Source of the DNA: Tenrec ecaudatus
Taxonomy: Eukaryota > Chordata > Mammalia > Afrosoricida > Tenrecidae
Length of the DNA: 64,000 bases
NCBI RefSeq assembly: GCF_050624435.1
Contig: NC_134536.1
Span: forward strand, 7,196,758-7,260,757
Reading direction: 5' to 3'
Every line of letters starts with the position of its first letter. The stretch's first letter is position 1. A program made the translations under genes and the position numbers. The notes beneath the pieces were generated by a model that searched no databases, was not told the origin of the DNA, and saw only the letters and a program-made list of their open reading frames with translations. Shown piece after piece: positions 55,379 through 64,000 of the stretch.

Positions 55379-56796
55379 ACAAATGGAGGGATTGAGATGG
55401 CCTGCCTGCGTGCACTCTCGGGAAGACCGGACCAGGCCGGCGCGAGGCGAGGCGATGCTGCGGGTGCGGTGCCTGCGTGGCGGGAGAGGGGTGCGGAGGC
55501 CATGCACAACATCAGGTCTCGGCTTAGAAGAACCCTAACAGGATGGGGGCAGCGTACTTTCCAGAGCACCCAGACAGCTCCAGCTTCATCCGGGAACACT
55601 TGTGCAGCTAAAGACAAGGCCACGGATCCTCTGCCCAAGGACTGCCTGGTCTTCTCTTAAAACGAAGGGGACCCCTTAGAGGAAGTGGTCGTGGGCAGAG
55701 CAGAGAACGCTGTGTCCCACCCTTCACCGTGGAAGGGAAGACCAACACATGGGAAGCACTGGTCGCTTTAGCAGAAGCACGGGGGTGGAAGAAGGCTGTG
55801 GCTGGAACGGAAGTAACGTGCAGTATTCTGAAAAGGGGAGGAGTGACAGTGAGGAGACCTGACCCTACTGACTGGTCTTTGAAGTACGAAACTCCTGCTC
55901 TCGGGTTGCGATGCCTCGAGCCAGCCTGCTCGTTGTGGGAAATGAGATTACTGGGGCCCCATTGCGTGGCACACACGCTTCATGGAAGACCGCACATACC
56001 GGTCAATCATCAGAGACTACTTCCACGGCGGGGCCAAGTGCACTACAGCTCCGAAACCCACCATGGCCAATGAGCTCGACGACCAAGATTGATCCATGGA
56101 TTCTGTGGCAGACAGGCACAGGTTGACTGCTCAGGAAAATTTGTTACAACTGAATCCAAGCCATGCTTCGATGCTGCTGACACTTCATTTGGGCTGGAAG
56201 AGTTATCTTGGCTCAGAGAAGCCAGGTTACAAACTACCTGGGCATTGAATGGATGTGTAGGCATCTTGCGCCAGACTACAGAGTGCACATCATCTCCTTT
56301 AATGATCCCAATCCAATGCACATCGATGCAACCTTCCATATCAGAACTGGCCTTGGGCTTTCCAACCCCGACAGACCATGTCACCAGATTGATCTTTTCA
56401 AGAAAGCAGGATGGACCATAGTTACTCCTCCAAAACCAGTCATCCCAGATGACCACCCACTCTGGATGTCTTCCAATTGGCTCTCCGTGACTGTCTTAAT
56501 GCTGATGAAAGACGGGTTATGGTGGATTCCCTAGTGAAGTCTCAAATCAAAATGTTTGAAAATCTGGGTATCGGCACCAGTAAGGTTAACATTTGCCAGG
56601 CCAATTCCCTGGGAGGAGGCTTCCACTGCTGGACCTGCGATGTCCGCCGCCGAGGCACCCTGCGGTCCGACTTTGACGAGCAGGCCTGTAGAAGCTCTGG
56701 CTTGGTCTCAGACACAGCTAGGACCGTGCTCCTTCTCCCACTTTACAGAGTGCATGTATTGCAGTGCTTTAACAATCCTATCACTCACAGGGGTCT

Positions 56797-56992
56797 TACC
56801 AAATCAAGCAAACTCACTGCGTCAAGTCGATTCCAACCACTGCTCCCTTTATAGGACCTAGTAGAACTGCCCCACGGGCGTTCCAAAAGTCAATCTCTAT
56901 GGAAGAGGACTACCCAGAGCAGCTGCTGGGTTCGGACCACTGACCTGGTTAGCAGCTGAGCCCTTTACCTACTGCGCCACCAGGGCTCCTAG
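56797..56992 (-). repeat. AfroSINE inserted in the GATM retrocopy 3' UTR
   Basis: taccaaatcaagcaaactca ctgcg to gcgccaccagggctccta. It is flanked by a 9-bp direct repeat, caggggtct (56788-56796 and 56993-57001), a clear target-site duplication, so the SINE is younger than the retrocopy. Confidence 0.92.
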
Positions 56993-57597
56993 CAGGGGTC
57001 TGCAGCCTGGGTGATGTTCACTACTTCTCTTGGCTTGAAAGGCTGGTCCTAATCTTAATTTTCTTTTCTTCCTATTTGGTAGGGTCATGAATGTTTGCAA
57101 TCTTTTTTTTCCTCCTGAATGAAAGGTTCAGAATGTACTCAGATCTCGGTGGAATCAGATAATTGCCTCCTTTTCTAATATGAAATTTTGGTTAGCTTTT
57201 CACTTAAAAAAATAACCTAGGTGTGAAAACACTTAAGTGAATTGTCTATGAATGCTTTCAATATTCTTATCTCACCATTGGTAATGTTTGCTACTAAACG
57301 TTTCCTAACTTAAAACCTCATGTCAAGTGAATTATTTTAATCTACTTTTCTTCTCATGGTAAAATTTTGCAGACATATTTAGTGCAATTAGAAGTAGTAC
57401 CCATTCCCATCCCTAAATTTAATGTTCAATATCTCATAGAGACATTGCATCTTTGGTAAGCTAAGATTTATTTACAGATGTGCAAATTATTTAAAACATA
57501 ATCTATAAAAAGCGTTTAAAAAGTGAATGGAGATAAAGCCTCCATGTGATATGAAATAATTTTAATTTTGGAATATTTTTACATATAATTTTATTCC

Positions 57598-57603
57598 AAT
57601 AAA
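57598..57603 (+). terminator. Retrocopied GATM poly(A) signal
   Basis: AATAAA 14 nt before the A-rich tail that begins at 57618. It marks the 3' end of the parental mRNA from which the pseudogene derives. Confidence 0.85.
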
Positions 57604-57762
57604 CATTTTTGAGTACCAAAAAACCAAACCAAACAAAACAACAAAGTGAGGTGTCTGGGGCATGAAGACATGAAGAAATGTCCGTGTTGAAGGTCGAATC
57701 AGTTCAGAAGCCAAAGCACATGTGAGCCGACACACGTTCAAGTCCAAGGCCCTCTCTCTTAC

Positions 57763-57843
57763 CCTTCGTCTGGCTGATCAGTGTCCGCAGCTCCCAGCTT
57801 CTCCGCGCCGATGCACTCGACTCGCCTTTCGGATACGCGGGCT
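57763..57843 (-). CDS. MAP3K4: MAP3K4 exon: EPAYPKGES...LISQTK
   Basis: On the - strand the acceptor is ttcccgcag|agcccgcgta and the donor acgaagg|gtaaga; 81 nt, phase 1 on both sides, so it is frame-neutral if skipped. With split codons it encodes EPAYPKGESSASARRSWELR TLISQTK. Human has EPAYPRGDSSGSTRRSWELR at the same position (from memory). It is a Ser/Arg-rich linker between the regulatory region and the kinase domain. It ends only about 118 nt from the A-rich tail of the GATM retrocopy. Confidence 0.95.
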
Positions 57844-58154
57844 CTGCGGGAAGCATTTCCACATGTGTCACAGAGCGCGAGGAGTTGTGTTTATTACTGA
57901 GAGAGACACTTTAGTGCATGCACACGAGTTCCACTGAGTCTCCTACACGCTACTGTGCACACTCCATCGTGCACGGCCTGTGGTGCATTCCCACGCGTGG
58001 ATGTGGTGGGAGGGATTAGAAGGCAGTTTGGCTCAGGTGGGGCTGCCTCTGGGGCGGTGCTGAAGCGAGACCCCAGAACTAAGATCCTGCCCCCCACCAC
58101 CCGGGGCAGAGCAGAGCTGCCCCCAAGTTCCTGCGGCATCATCCTGATGGGAGC

Positions 58155-58250
58155 CAGCACCTGGTCTCCCTCCTGCAGAGCAGCTGCTGAGTTATAATCA
58201 CAGGTCTTTCCATGTGCAGCCGAGTGCTTAACCACTGTGCCACCAGGGCA
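58155..58250 (-). repeat. AfroSINE head, reverse orientation
   Basis: ggtctccctcctgcagagca gctgctgagttataatcaca to cactgtgccaccagggcag. Sequence upstream (58020-58150) is probably its decayed 3' half. Confidence 0.75.
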
Positions 58251-58559
58251 GGTCAAAGACCCCTAGGCTAGTTCTGGATTAACCAGGACCTCAGCATATC
58301 ACCAACACAGGGTCACAGGTGTATGCACAGCGGGAGTCAGGATGGCCCTGACAAGAGAACAAATTAAAGTCGCCCTGGAGAAAGCGGCCATCGTGCAGGG
58401 CACTGAGCACCGCGTGCTCACATCTGCTAACCTCAGGGGACGCTCACTGTTCCCTGCCCTTCTGTTGGGGCATTGGAAGGTGGTGTTTACCCCCACTCGG
58501 CTTGGGGAGGTCTCTGTCTGTCCCCCACCCCTCTGGCTTGGGTGACTGCAGGCACTCAC

Positions 58560-58660
58560 CTTCACGCTCCTCCGTGGGGCTGGAGTGCCGGCTCAGGGAC
58601 CGGAACTGCAGCTCGGCAGCAATGGAGGCCAGGCGGTCGTTCTCTGGGACACTGGAGCCC
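58560..58660 (-). CDS. MAP3K4: MAP3K4 exon: GSSVPENDRLASIAAELQF
   Basis: On the - strand the acceptor is acgcaaacacag|gggctccagt and the donor gagcgtgaag|gtgagt; 101 nt, entering phase 2 and leaving phase 1. With the split Arg it encodes RGSSVPENDRLASIAAELQF and RSLSRHSSPTEERE. The open frame extends upstream of the acceptor (SPVPLLRSDGSIFKPRKH), but homology to human DTRGSSVPEN and the phase of the preceding exon fix the boundary here. Confidence 0.95.
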
Positions 58661-61448
58661 CTGTGTTTGCGTGGTTTGAAAATCGAGCCATCACTTCGAA
58701 GGAGTGGCACAGGAGACACCTGGAAGGGTCTGCCCTAACTCCTGTGCCACTCAGGACGGCCACGCCCCCCTCCCCCTCCACTCCCTGCCCCGCTGGCATA
58801 TAGCAAGAGAGAGGCCACCTGGCTGGCAATGGCAGCCAGCATATCTCACCTCACCGTCCAATGCTCTTTGTTAAAGGCAAGCATGGGGCAGGATGCAGTA
58901 AGTGTGATTAACACAGATCCCAGCCTCTGCTATGTTAGTCCAGGATGGATAAAAATGGATTCACCAAATTATCCTTACAGATGTAATTCTATTTAGATTA
59001 CTACAAGGACATGATCCAAAGGATTTCAAATCTCAAAAATAAGAAAATGGGAGTGTACCCCAAATCATTTCTCAAACGGCAGCCAAGCAAAAGTACAAAG
59101 GTGCAGAAAGCTTAACATAGTGAAGAACAAAGTTAATCAGCTGCTTTCCAGAGTTGAGTTAAATGCTCAGCTGCCCAGAGTGAGCCCAGAGAGAAAAGGC
59201 CCCGGATCCAACACAGGAAGCGTGAGCGTTGCAGTTCAGAGTCGAGCCAAGTCAGCATGCTGCTGGTGAGGAGTGAGACGGAGTGCATGTTGTACACGGT
59301 GACCTGTGGGGGCGCTGAAGCCAATGGCCCTCTGAAAGGAGGCGTCACTGCTGGCATTCCTAAGCCTCAAACCCCATAAGGGTGTGCCTGTAAGGTCTCC
59401 ACAGGAACACCTAAGCCACATGGCCCCTGCGACCTGGCTGGTTCACAGGACCCTTCCCCTAAGGTCAAGGTGGCAGGCTCAGGGAGAAGCGACCTAATGC
59501 CTCTTTATCTGAAGTCCCGTCTAGTTCCTTGGCAGATTGTTGCCAGGGTCAAAGACAAGAAGGATATTTAAATGTTGTAGAAAACAGCTACAGGGATTTT
59601 CAGGGGTGAGGGGCGATGGGAGCTGTTTCTGGCTAATTTACCAATTTCTGTGGGTTGCAATATTCCAAAAGAGGTCAGCGACCATGCCTGGCAGTGGGCC
59701 TGGTCAGAGAGACAGCCTGCTTTGGGACGCAGTCCAGTGGAGGCATCTTTCCGAAGACGGAGTTCCACGGGTGTGGGTGGGCACCCCCTGAACTCTGAGG
59801 TATATGTTTCCTGGGGGCCCCCTCTCTGGCCTCCAGCAGCTCAGTGTCACCCACGAGTGCACTGTCAGCCTGACTTCATGGAGACTGGAAACCAAGGTGG
59901 CTGCCGCATAGCACTGTGCTTGGACTGGACCAAGCCACGCCCACTGCCGTCGCGTGGATGCCCACTCACGGCGACCCTGTAGGCCTGGTACAACTGCCCT
60001 GTAGGTTTCCGAGACGGCAACTCTTCACGGGAGTGGAAAGCCTTGTCTTTCGCCTGAGGAAGCCCTGGGGGTTTCACACAGCTGACTGCGGGGTGAGAAG
60101 CCCAACATGTAACCACCGCACCACCAGGGCTCCTTGTGCCTGCACTAAGTACCACTAAAGGAACTACCTCTTTCCGTGTGGCCACATGTCTGAGAATTTC
60201 ATTTCAATGACAGAAAAACAGTCGGACACAGGGTTACTGAGTGGGAACCGACTCACAGCACCCATCAACCAATTTCTGAATACGAAGCACTTCCTAGGGA
60301 TCTAAGATAAACACCACCTAAGACATGTGGCTACTCACACTGACCAGGTGACACCTCGGTGTTTTATTCTTACGTGACTATGTAACGCCACGCCACCACA
60401 CATATAAATAGGTCTCAAGCCACAGCCCAGGAACCTTTGACCTTTCAATAACTGGCCCTCCCCACTCCACCTGTCTGCTTCTGAGCAAAGCTCATGTGAA
60501 CGGACACAGCTCTGAGGCTGGGCGCCAGAAAAGGGTGTTTTAATGGTGCCAGCGTGTGCCCAGAGTCAAGGAGGGAAGTGGGACCCTGCTCCGTCTGGAT
60601 CAACTGTTAATGTTTAGTGGGTAGATTTAGCCGTGAGGTGATGAACTTTTCCCCTGAAGATTAGGAGAACTAATTATTTTAATGGATCAGAGGCTGGGAA
60701 CGGTTCAGGAACTTTAGATTGCTACGAAGCAGGCTGGGAACCGTTTTATCTGCCTTGCACTAATGCGGCCTTGTGACCGGCTTCCCAAGAGGGTCCTGGC
60801 TGCCACACAACCCTACCGTCGGTGGTCAGGTCCCCTGGCCCACTGCGAGGTGGGCACTGCTGCCTGTGGAGGCGGCCGGCAACCACATCCTTTCTCCACT
60901 GAGCTCCCGGGGCCCCCGATGGGTGCGTTGCCAAGAGACAATGAGAGCCCACCTTCTCGCGGAATGGCCACAGGCGACTTTCTGTGCTTGCCACGTGCCT
61001 GAGCTCCCTGGCTCGCTCTCTGGGCAGGACCCACTCTCACACGAGACAGAAAACCCTGGGGAGGCACCTTTGCAATTCTGTAAACTGCTTCTCATCAGCA
61101 ATGCTGAAAATGAGGGCATTTGACTTGACAATGGAGACTCTTCTTAAAAACGCCAGAAGCCACCATCTCCAGCTACGACTGAGCAGTCACGGCTGAGTGA
61201 GCCAGGCCCAAGGGACGGGACAACCATCAAGCTGGCCAGGGGTCCCCCTGTGGTGGCACAGCTTCTTCCCTGCCCACCCCTACCCAGTGGTCCCTGGCTC
61301 TTACAGCCTGGCAAATGGCCGGCTTCGCCAGCAGGTGTGGGTGCACAGCCCCAGGCAGTGACGAGGCCAGCTCTGCTCCTGGCCCTGCGCTAGGGTCCCT
61401 GGGGCAGAGCCGAGGGGCCAGTGGTCAGGGCCGTGGTGGCGGAGCTAC
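58661..61448 (-). other. MAP3K4: MAP3K4 intron between 61449 and 58660
   Basis: GTAGCT donor, AACACAG acceptor on the - strand. One AfroSINE at 59938-60134; the rest shows no recognised repeat or exon. Confidence 0.9.
59938..60134 (-). repeat. AfroSINE, full length, reverse
   Basis: cgcccactgccgtcgcgtgg atgcccactcacggcgacc to ccgcaccaccagggctcctt; all blocks present. Confidence 0.92.
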
Positions 61449-61583
61449 CTGGTCTCAGGGGCACTGCTGGCGGGTTTGGGAGGCACGGCATCGCTGCCAC
61501 AGGGGCGCGGGCGCCCAGCGGCGGAGGCGGGGGCAGCGGCAGGGCAGCAGTGGCTCCGCGTGTCCAAAGGCACGCTCCGAGTG
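61449..61583 (-). CDS. MAP3K4: MAP3K4 exon: Ala/Pro/Ser-rich cassette
   Basis: On the - strand the acceptor is ttctcaccgcag|cactcggagc and the donor gagaccag|gtagct; 135 nt (45 codons), phase 2 on both sides, so it can be skipped in frame. It reads STRSVPLDTRSHCCPAAAPA then SAAGRPRPCGSDAVPPKPAS SAPETR. In human this position reads STRSMPSDARSHGSP followed by a long Ala run and ...SSAHDTR (from memory). The Ala tract here is shorter and two Cys replace Gly/Ser. This low-complexity linker is probably the segment missing from the known short MAP3K4 isoform. Confidence 0.88.
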
Positions 61584-62188
61584 CTGCGGTGAGAAGGAGA
61601 GCTTCAGGATCAGGTAGGGAGAAGGGGGGACATTCAAGGGATTTCAGCTTAAAATAAGACTGGACAGTGAGGTGGGGGAAAAGACTTAAATACCAAATGA
61701 AAATGGCTCTTTAATTGAGATTCAAGGCGAGGCATTAAAAACAAGAGCCTCCTCTCCTTTTCAAGCATCGGGGAGATCAGACCGTAACAAGGAGGAGGAG
61801 TAGATTCAGGCCATGGAACAGGTGTGCCATGTGTAGCACCTCCTACCCTCGGCCGGGTCCATGTGTTCTTTACACACACGCACGCATGCACAGACGCCCC
61901 TCTCCCACTTCCACACTGGTGCTGAGTGCTGCTGTTCCCTCTGCACGTCCAGACTTGCTTACTGAGGTGGTCAGAGGAGCGAGAAGGAAGCCCTCGTAAA
62001 GCTGACAGAGGAGCGACAGGCAGGAAGCCACCTGGGCAGGGCGGGCTGGGGCTGCCCGCCGACACAGACAGGAGCTCTCAGCCCAGTCAGGAGGACAGAG
62101 GGCAGGGGGGAGTTACCCAGCAGGCACCCAGCAGGTCTAAGCGTATGAGCATGCACGTCACGGCGTTTCCACGAGGCATTCCAAGTAC

Positions 62189-62285
62189 CTGAACCCCTCC
62201 GGAGTGGGGATAATGAGGTGGGGGTTGGGAGGGTCGCTGTGACATCGTGGCACCTTCACGGGGCGGGGGCTGTTCCGGTGGAGAG
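62189..62285 (-). CDS. MAP3K4: MAP3K4 exon: LHRNSPRPVKVPRCHSDPP; first exon in window
   Basis: MAP3K4 (MEKK4) is a cytosolic MAP3K that, once released from autoinhibition by GADD45 proteins, phosphorylates MKK3/6 and MKK4/7 to activate p38 and JNK. This is the most 5' exon seen. On the - strand the acceptor is tttcactggcag|ctctccaccg and the donor ggggttcag|gtactt; 97 nt. It encodes LHRNSPRPVKVPRCHSDPPN and PHLIIPTPEGF. Together the twelve exons (62189-62285, 61449-61583, 58560-58660, 57763-57843, 50963-51154, 50111-50181, 49303-49419, 48720-48879, 47604-47726, 46640-46746, 45698-45877, 44701-44721) encode about 461 residues of a roughly 1600-residue protein. All kinase motifs are intact. Further 5' exons lie beyond 64000. 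Confidence 0.93.
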
Positions 62286-64000
62286 CTGCCAGTGAAAAGG
62301 GCCAACAAGCGTCAGAGGAAGGCCGGCTGCTGGCCCGCCGGCAAGCTTATGTGGCGCCAATGATTTGCCGCAACCAAGACCTATCCATGATACAAGCACC
62401 ATCACATTCCTTGTACACCCATAAAAACACACACACAAAGGGCCTTTCACTCGTGAAAAGTGAACACAGTTCTACTGCACACTCAGGCTTCTCTCCATCA
62501 AGACCTCTGTGGGGAAAGTTGACCTGAAACATAGGTAATTCGGGCATGCCCAACTCAGCCAGGGGCAGAAGCGTGGCCTGGTGGCACACCGCTGAGACAG
62601 AGCGGCTCTCTGCTGTGGTTGCCTTGAAACCTTCGGCGGGCTAGATCCAGGAGGGTGCACAGGGGCTGTCCTGAGGAGGTCTGCAAGTCCCTGCCACTCC
62701 TGGGGACACGGAGCTGGACGTCACTGTCAGACTACCGCAGGGGCCAGGCACAGGCTAACTCAGCCATCTGTTTGGAGGGCGAGTTTTCTCTCCCAGTGCA
62801 AATTCTGGCCAGAGGCAAGTGTGGTAGTTGACGAGCATTGAAGGAGGTGCCCTTACTGAGGTGATGTCAAAAGTGCTGGCAGTTTCACTTTCCCTGTAAC
62901 TACGGATGCAGTGTGGAGGGGGCTGTACCAACAGGGAGACAGACCCTCAAGGAGCTGGACGGGCACAGTGCCTGCAACAACGGGCTCAAGTACAGCCGTG
63001 ACTGTGGGACGGTGCAGGACCTTGTGCATAAGGTCACTGTGAGTCAGAACCCACTCACCAGCCCCTACCACCTCCACCCCCCCACCTCCATATATGGCGC
63101 AGGAAGAGACTCGTTCTCTAGGGCATGGTCTCCCCTCCCGTCTACTTAACGTCCTGCTGAACGTTAGCCTGGCCGTGCTTCCCCATGCCTCACTTTCCCT
63201 CCTCACCCAGGGAGTTCTGGAGGCTGTCTCTTTGGCCCTAACTTGGAACTCTCCATCCAGATGGTTTGCCTTTGTGTGCGTGCAGGCCAACTCTCCTCGG
63301 GAGTGGAGGCAGAAGCCCCACACATGCAGAGCCCTGCCAAGGACACAGGCCGACATGGGTCCGGCCTGCGCACACAAAACTCAGGGAATCTCTCTCCCGT
63401 CCCTCAGCGCAACCACTGCAGTGCCTAGCGCAGCACAAAGCTGAACAACACCCCCAGTAACAGTGCGTGTCTGAGAAACACAATCAACACCACAAATGGT
63501 AGTGAGGATGGTGCTATCTTCACTTCGGCAAAGATACGAGAACCACGGAGCCAAAAATTACTACAAGCGTCCTCCCGTGAAAACTGAAACCAAGGGCAGT
63601 CTATTACAAACGAAACCCAGGCGCAGCACACGCCCTGCTACCTCCACGCAGGGCTGCACTGTGGATGACCGCCCCTCGAGAGGGACCTGAAGCCACGTGG
63701 CCCATCAGCACGAGAGAGGGGCCGGTGCCAGACGCGGGTAAAACAGCAGAGCAAATGCTGGGCGGAGGAAATGCAAGATCCTCATGTCGGACCATCTTCC
63801 TGATGGGTGGAAATTCTGGGAGTGGAGAGTCATATTACCTGAAACCGGCCAAAGGAAGTGGGAGACAAGGGTGGTGGGCCACCCATACTGGACACAATGG
63901 ATTCAGCCACTAAACAGATGCTTCTGAGCTGGTGGGGAGGGGCCTCCACACTGGTCAGGTGACAAAAGCAGGAGCACTGCACCCACCGTGACCTCAAGGC
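62286..64000 (-). other. MAP3K4: MAP3K4 intron continuing past the window edge
   Basis: No further MAP3K4 exon could be placed. 62890-63065 carries an RTE 3' end. 62340-62600 and 63480-63640 have open frames without recognisable homology, and 63100-63480 and 63700-64000 show nothing I can name. Confidence 0.65.
62890..63065 (+). mobile_element. RTE (BovB-like) LINE 3' end, sense
   Basis: ccaacagggagacagaccct, caacaacgggctcaagtaca, gactgtgggacggtgcagga, gtcactgtgagtcagaaccc. Decayed 3' terminus of the element. Confidence 0.6.

Larger units (their letters stand above)
55430..57645 (+). pseudogene. GATM: Processed pseudogene of GATM (glycine amidinotransferase)
   Basis: GATM is the mitochondrial enzyme that makes guanidinoacetate from arginine and glycine, the first step of creatine synthesis. 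This copy has no introns. A start-like ATG at 55455 gives [10 protein letters not shown], then a frameshift into [16 protein letters not shown] and [11 protein letters not shown]. Later pieces are [89 protein letters not shown] and [20 protein letters not shown], in family order across three frames. The region corresponding to about residues 100-130 is shortened, and stops and frameshifts abound. The active-site region around DFIRAGRD is deleted and the Cys of GGGFHCWTC survives. An AT-rich 3' UTR follows, with AATAAA at 57598-57603 and an A-rich tail to about 57645. It lies on the strand opposite to MAP3K4 and is not functional as an enzyme. Confidence 0.95.
51155..57762 (-). other. MAP3K4: Large MAP3K4 intron (6.6 kb)
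   Basis: GTAAGA donor (- strand, after 57763) and CGACAG acceptor (before 51154). It holds two RTE fragments, AfroSINEs, an L1 3' region and the GATM processed pseudogene. 51155-52630 is unique sequence without an exon I can identify. Confidence 0.9.

Noticed and set aside
58661-58719. 5' extension of MAP3K4 exon 58560-58660 (SPVPLLRSDGSIFKPRKH)
   Set aside because: Open, and with an acceptor-like ttccag upstream, but the human junction (...DTR|GSSVPEN) and the phase-2 end of the upstream exon require the acceptor at 58661.
62347-62660. Possible additional MAP3K4 exon on the - strand
   Set aside because: Frames are open but have no match to the protein, the best donor (gtcaac) is weak, and the region looks repeat-derived.
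63500-63560. Possible U6 snRNA-like sequence (cacttcggcaaagatac)
   Set aside because: Only the 'cttcggca' core agrees; the rest of U6 does not align and there is no promoter or T-run terminator.
1-64000. CRISPR arrays, operons, phage or plasmid features
   Set aside because: The window is a mammalian chromosome; its direct repeats are SINEs and microsatellites, not spaced repeat arrays.

Overview
This is eukaryotic, mammalian genomic DNA, not microbial. The genes are split by canonical GT-AG introns, and the rest is packed with interspersed repeats. Most common is a short tRNA-derived SINE whose 5' end reads like 'gagccctggtggtgtagtgg' and whose 3' end reads like 'gagtcagcatcgactc...ggcagtgagtttggtttgg'. 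This is the AfroSINE type, so the host is very probably an afrotherian. RTE/BovB-type LINE fragments and L1 3' ends of the afrotherian style agree. A 191-bp hAT element at 7315-7505 looks like the horizontally transferred SPIN family, which among afrotherians is known from tenrecs. My best inference is a tenrec such as Echinops telfairi. The species call is an inference; the gene calls are not.

Two orthologous protein-coding genes lie tail to tail, as on human chromosome 6q26. AGPAT4 (lysophosphatidic acid acyltransferase delta) is on the + strand. Its eight coding exons (18257-39355) join into a complete 376-residue reading frame with intact NHX4D and EGTR acyltransferase motifs. The 5' noncoding exon or exons lie off the left edge. 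MAP3K4 (MEKK4) is on the - strand. Its last twelve coding exons (62285 down to 44701) encode about 461 C-terminal residues, including the whole serine/threonine kinase domain. The 5' part of the gene lies off the right edge.

Layout: 1-18167 is AGPAT4 first-intron sequence full of LINE and SINE debris. 18168-39355 holds the AGPAT4 coding exons. 39356 to about 39815 is a short GC-rich 3' UTR with an ATTAAA signal. About 39.8-44.2 kb is the intergenic gap. About 44235-44700 is the MAP3K4 3' UTR, with AATAAA on the - strand. 44701-64000 is MAP3K4. The large MAP3K4 intron 51155-57762 contains RTE fragments, an L1 3' region and a + strand processed pseudogene of GATM (glycine amidinotransferase). 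The retrocopy includes its 3' UTR, poly(A) signal and A-rich tail, and a SINE has inserted into it.

The two genes are not functionally linked in any obvious way: one is a membrane phospholipid enzyme and the other a stress-MAPK kinase. No novel gene system was found. The most informative non-genic observations are the two hAT elements (one nested in an L1), the GATM retrocopy, nested repeats with visible target-site duplications, an inverted SINE pair beside an AGPAT4 splice donor, and a changed AGPAT4 C-terminal tail.
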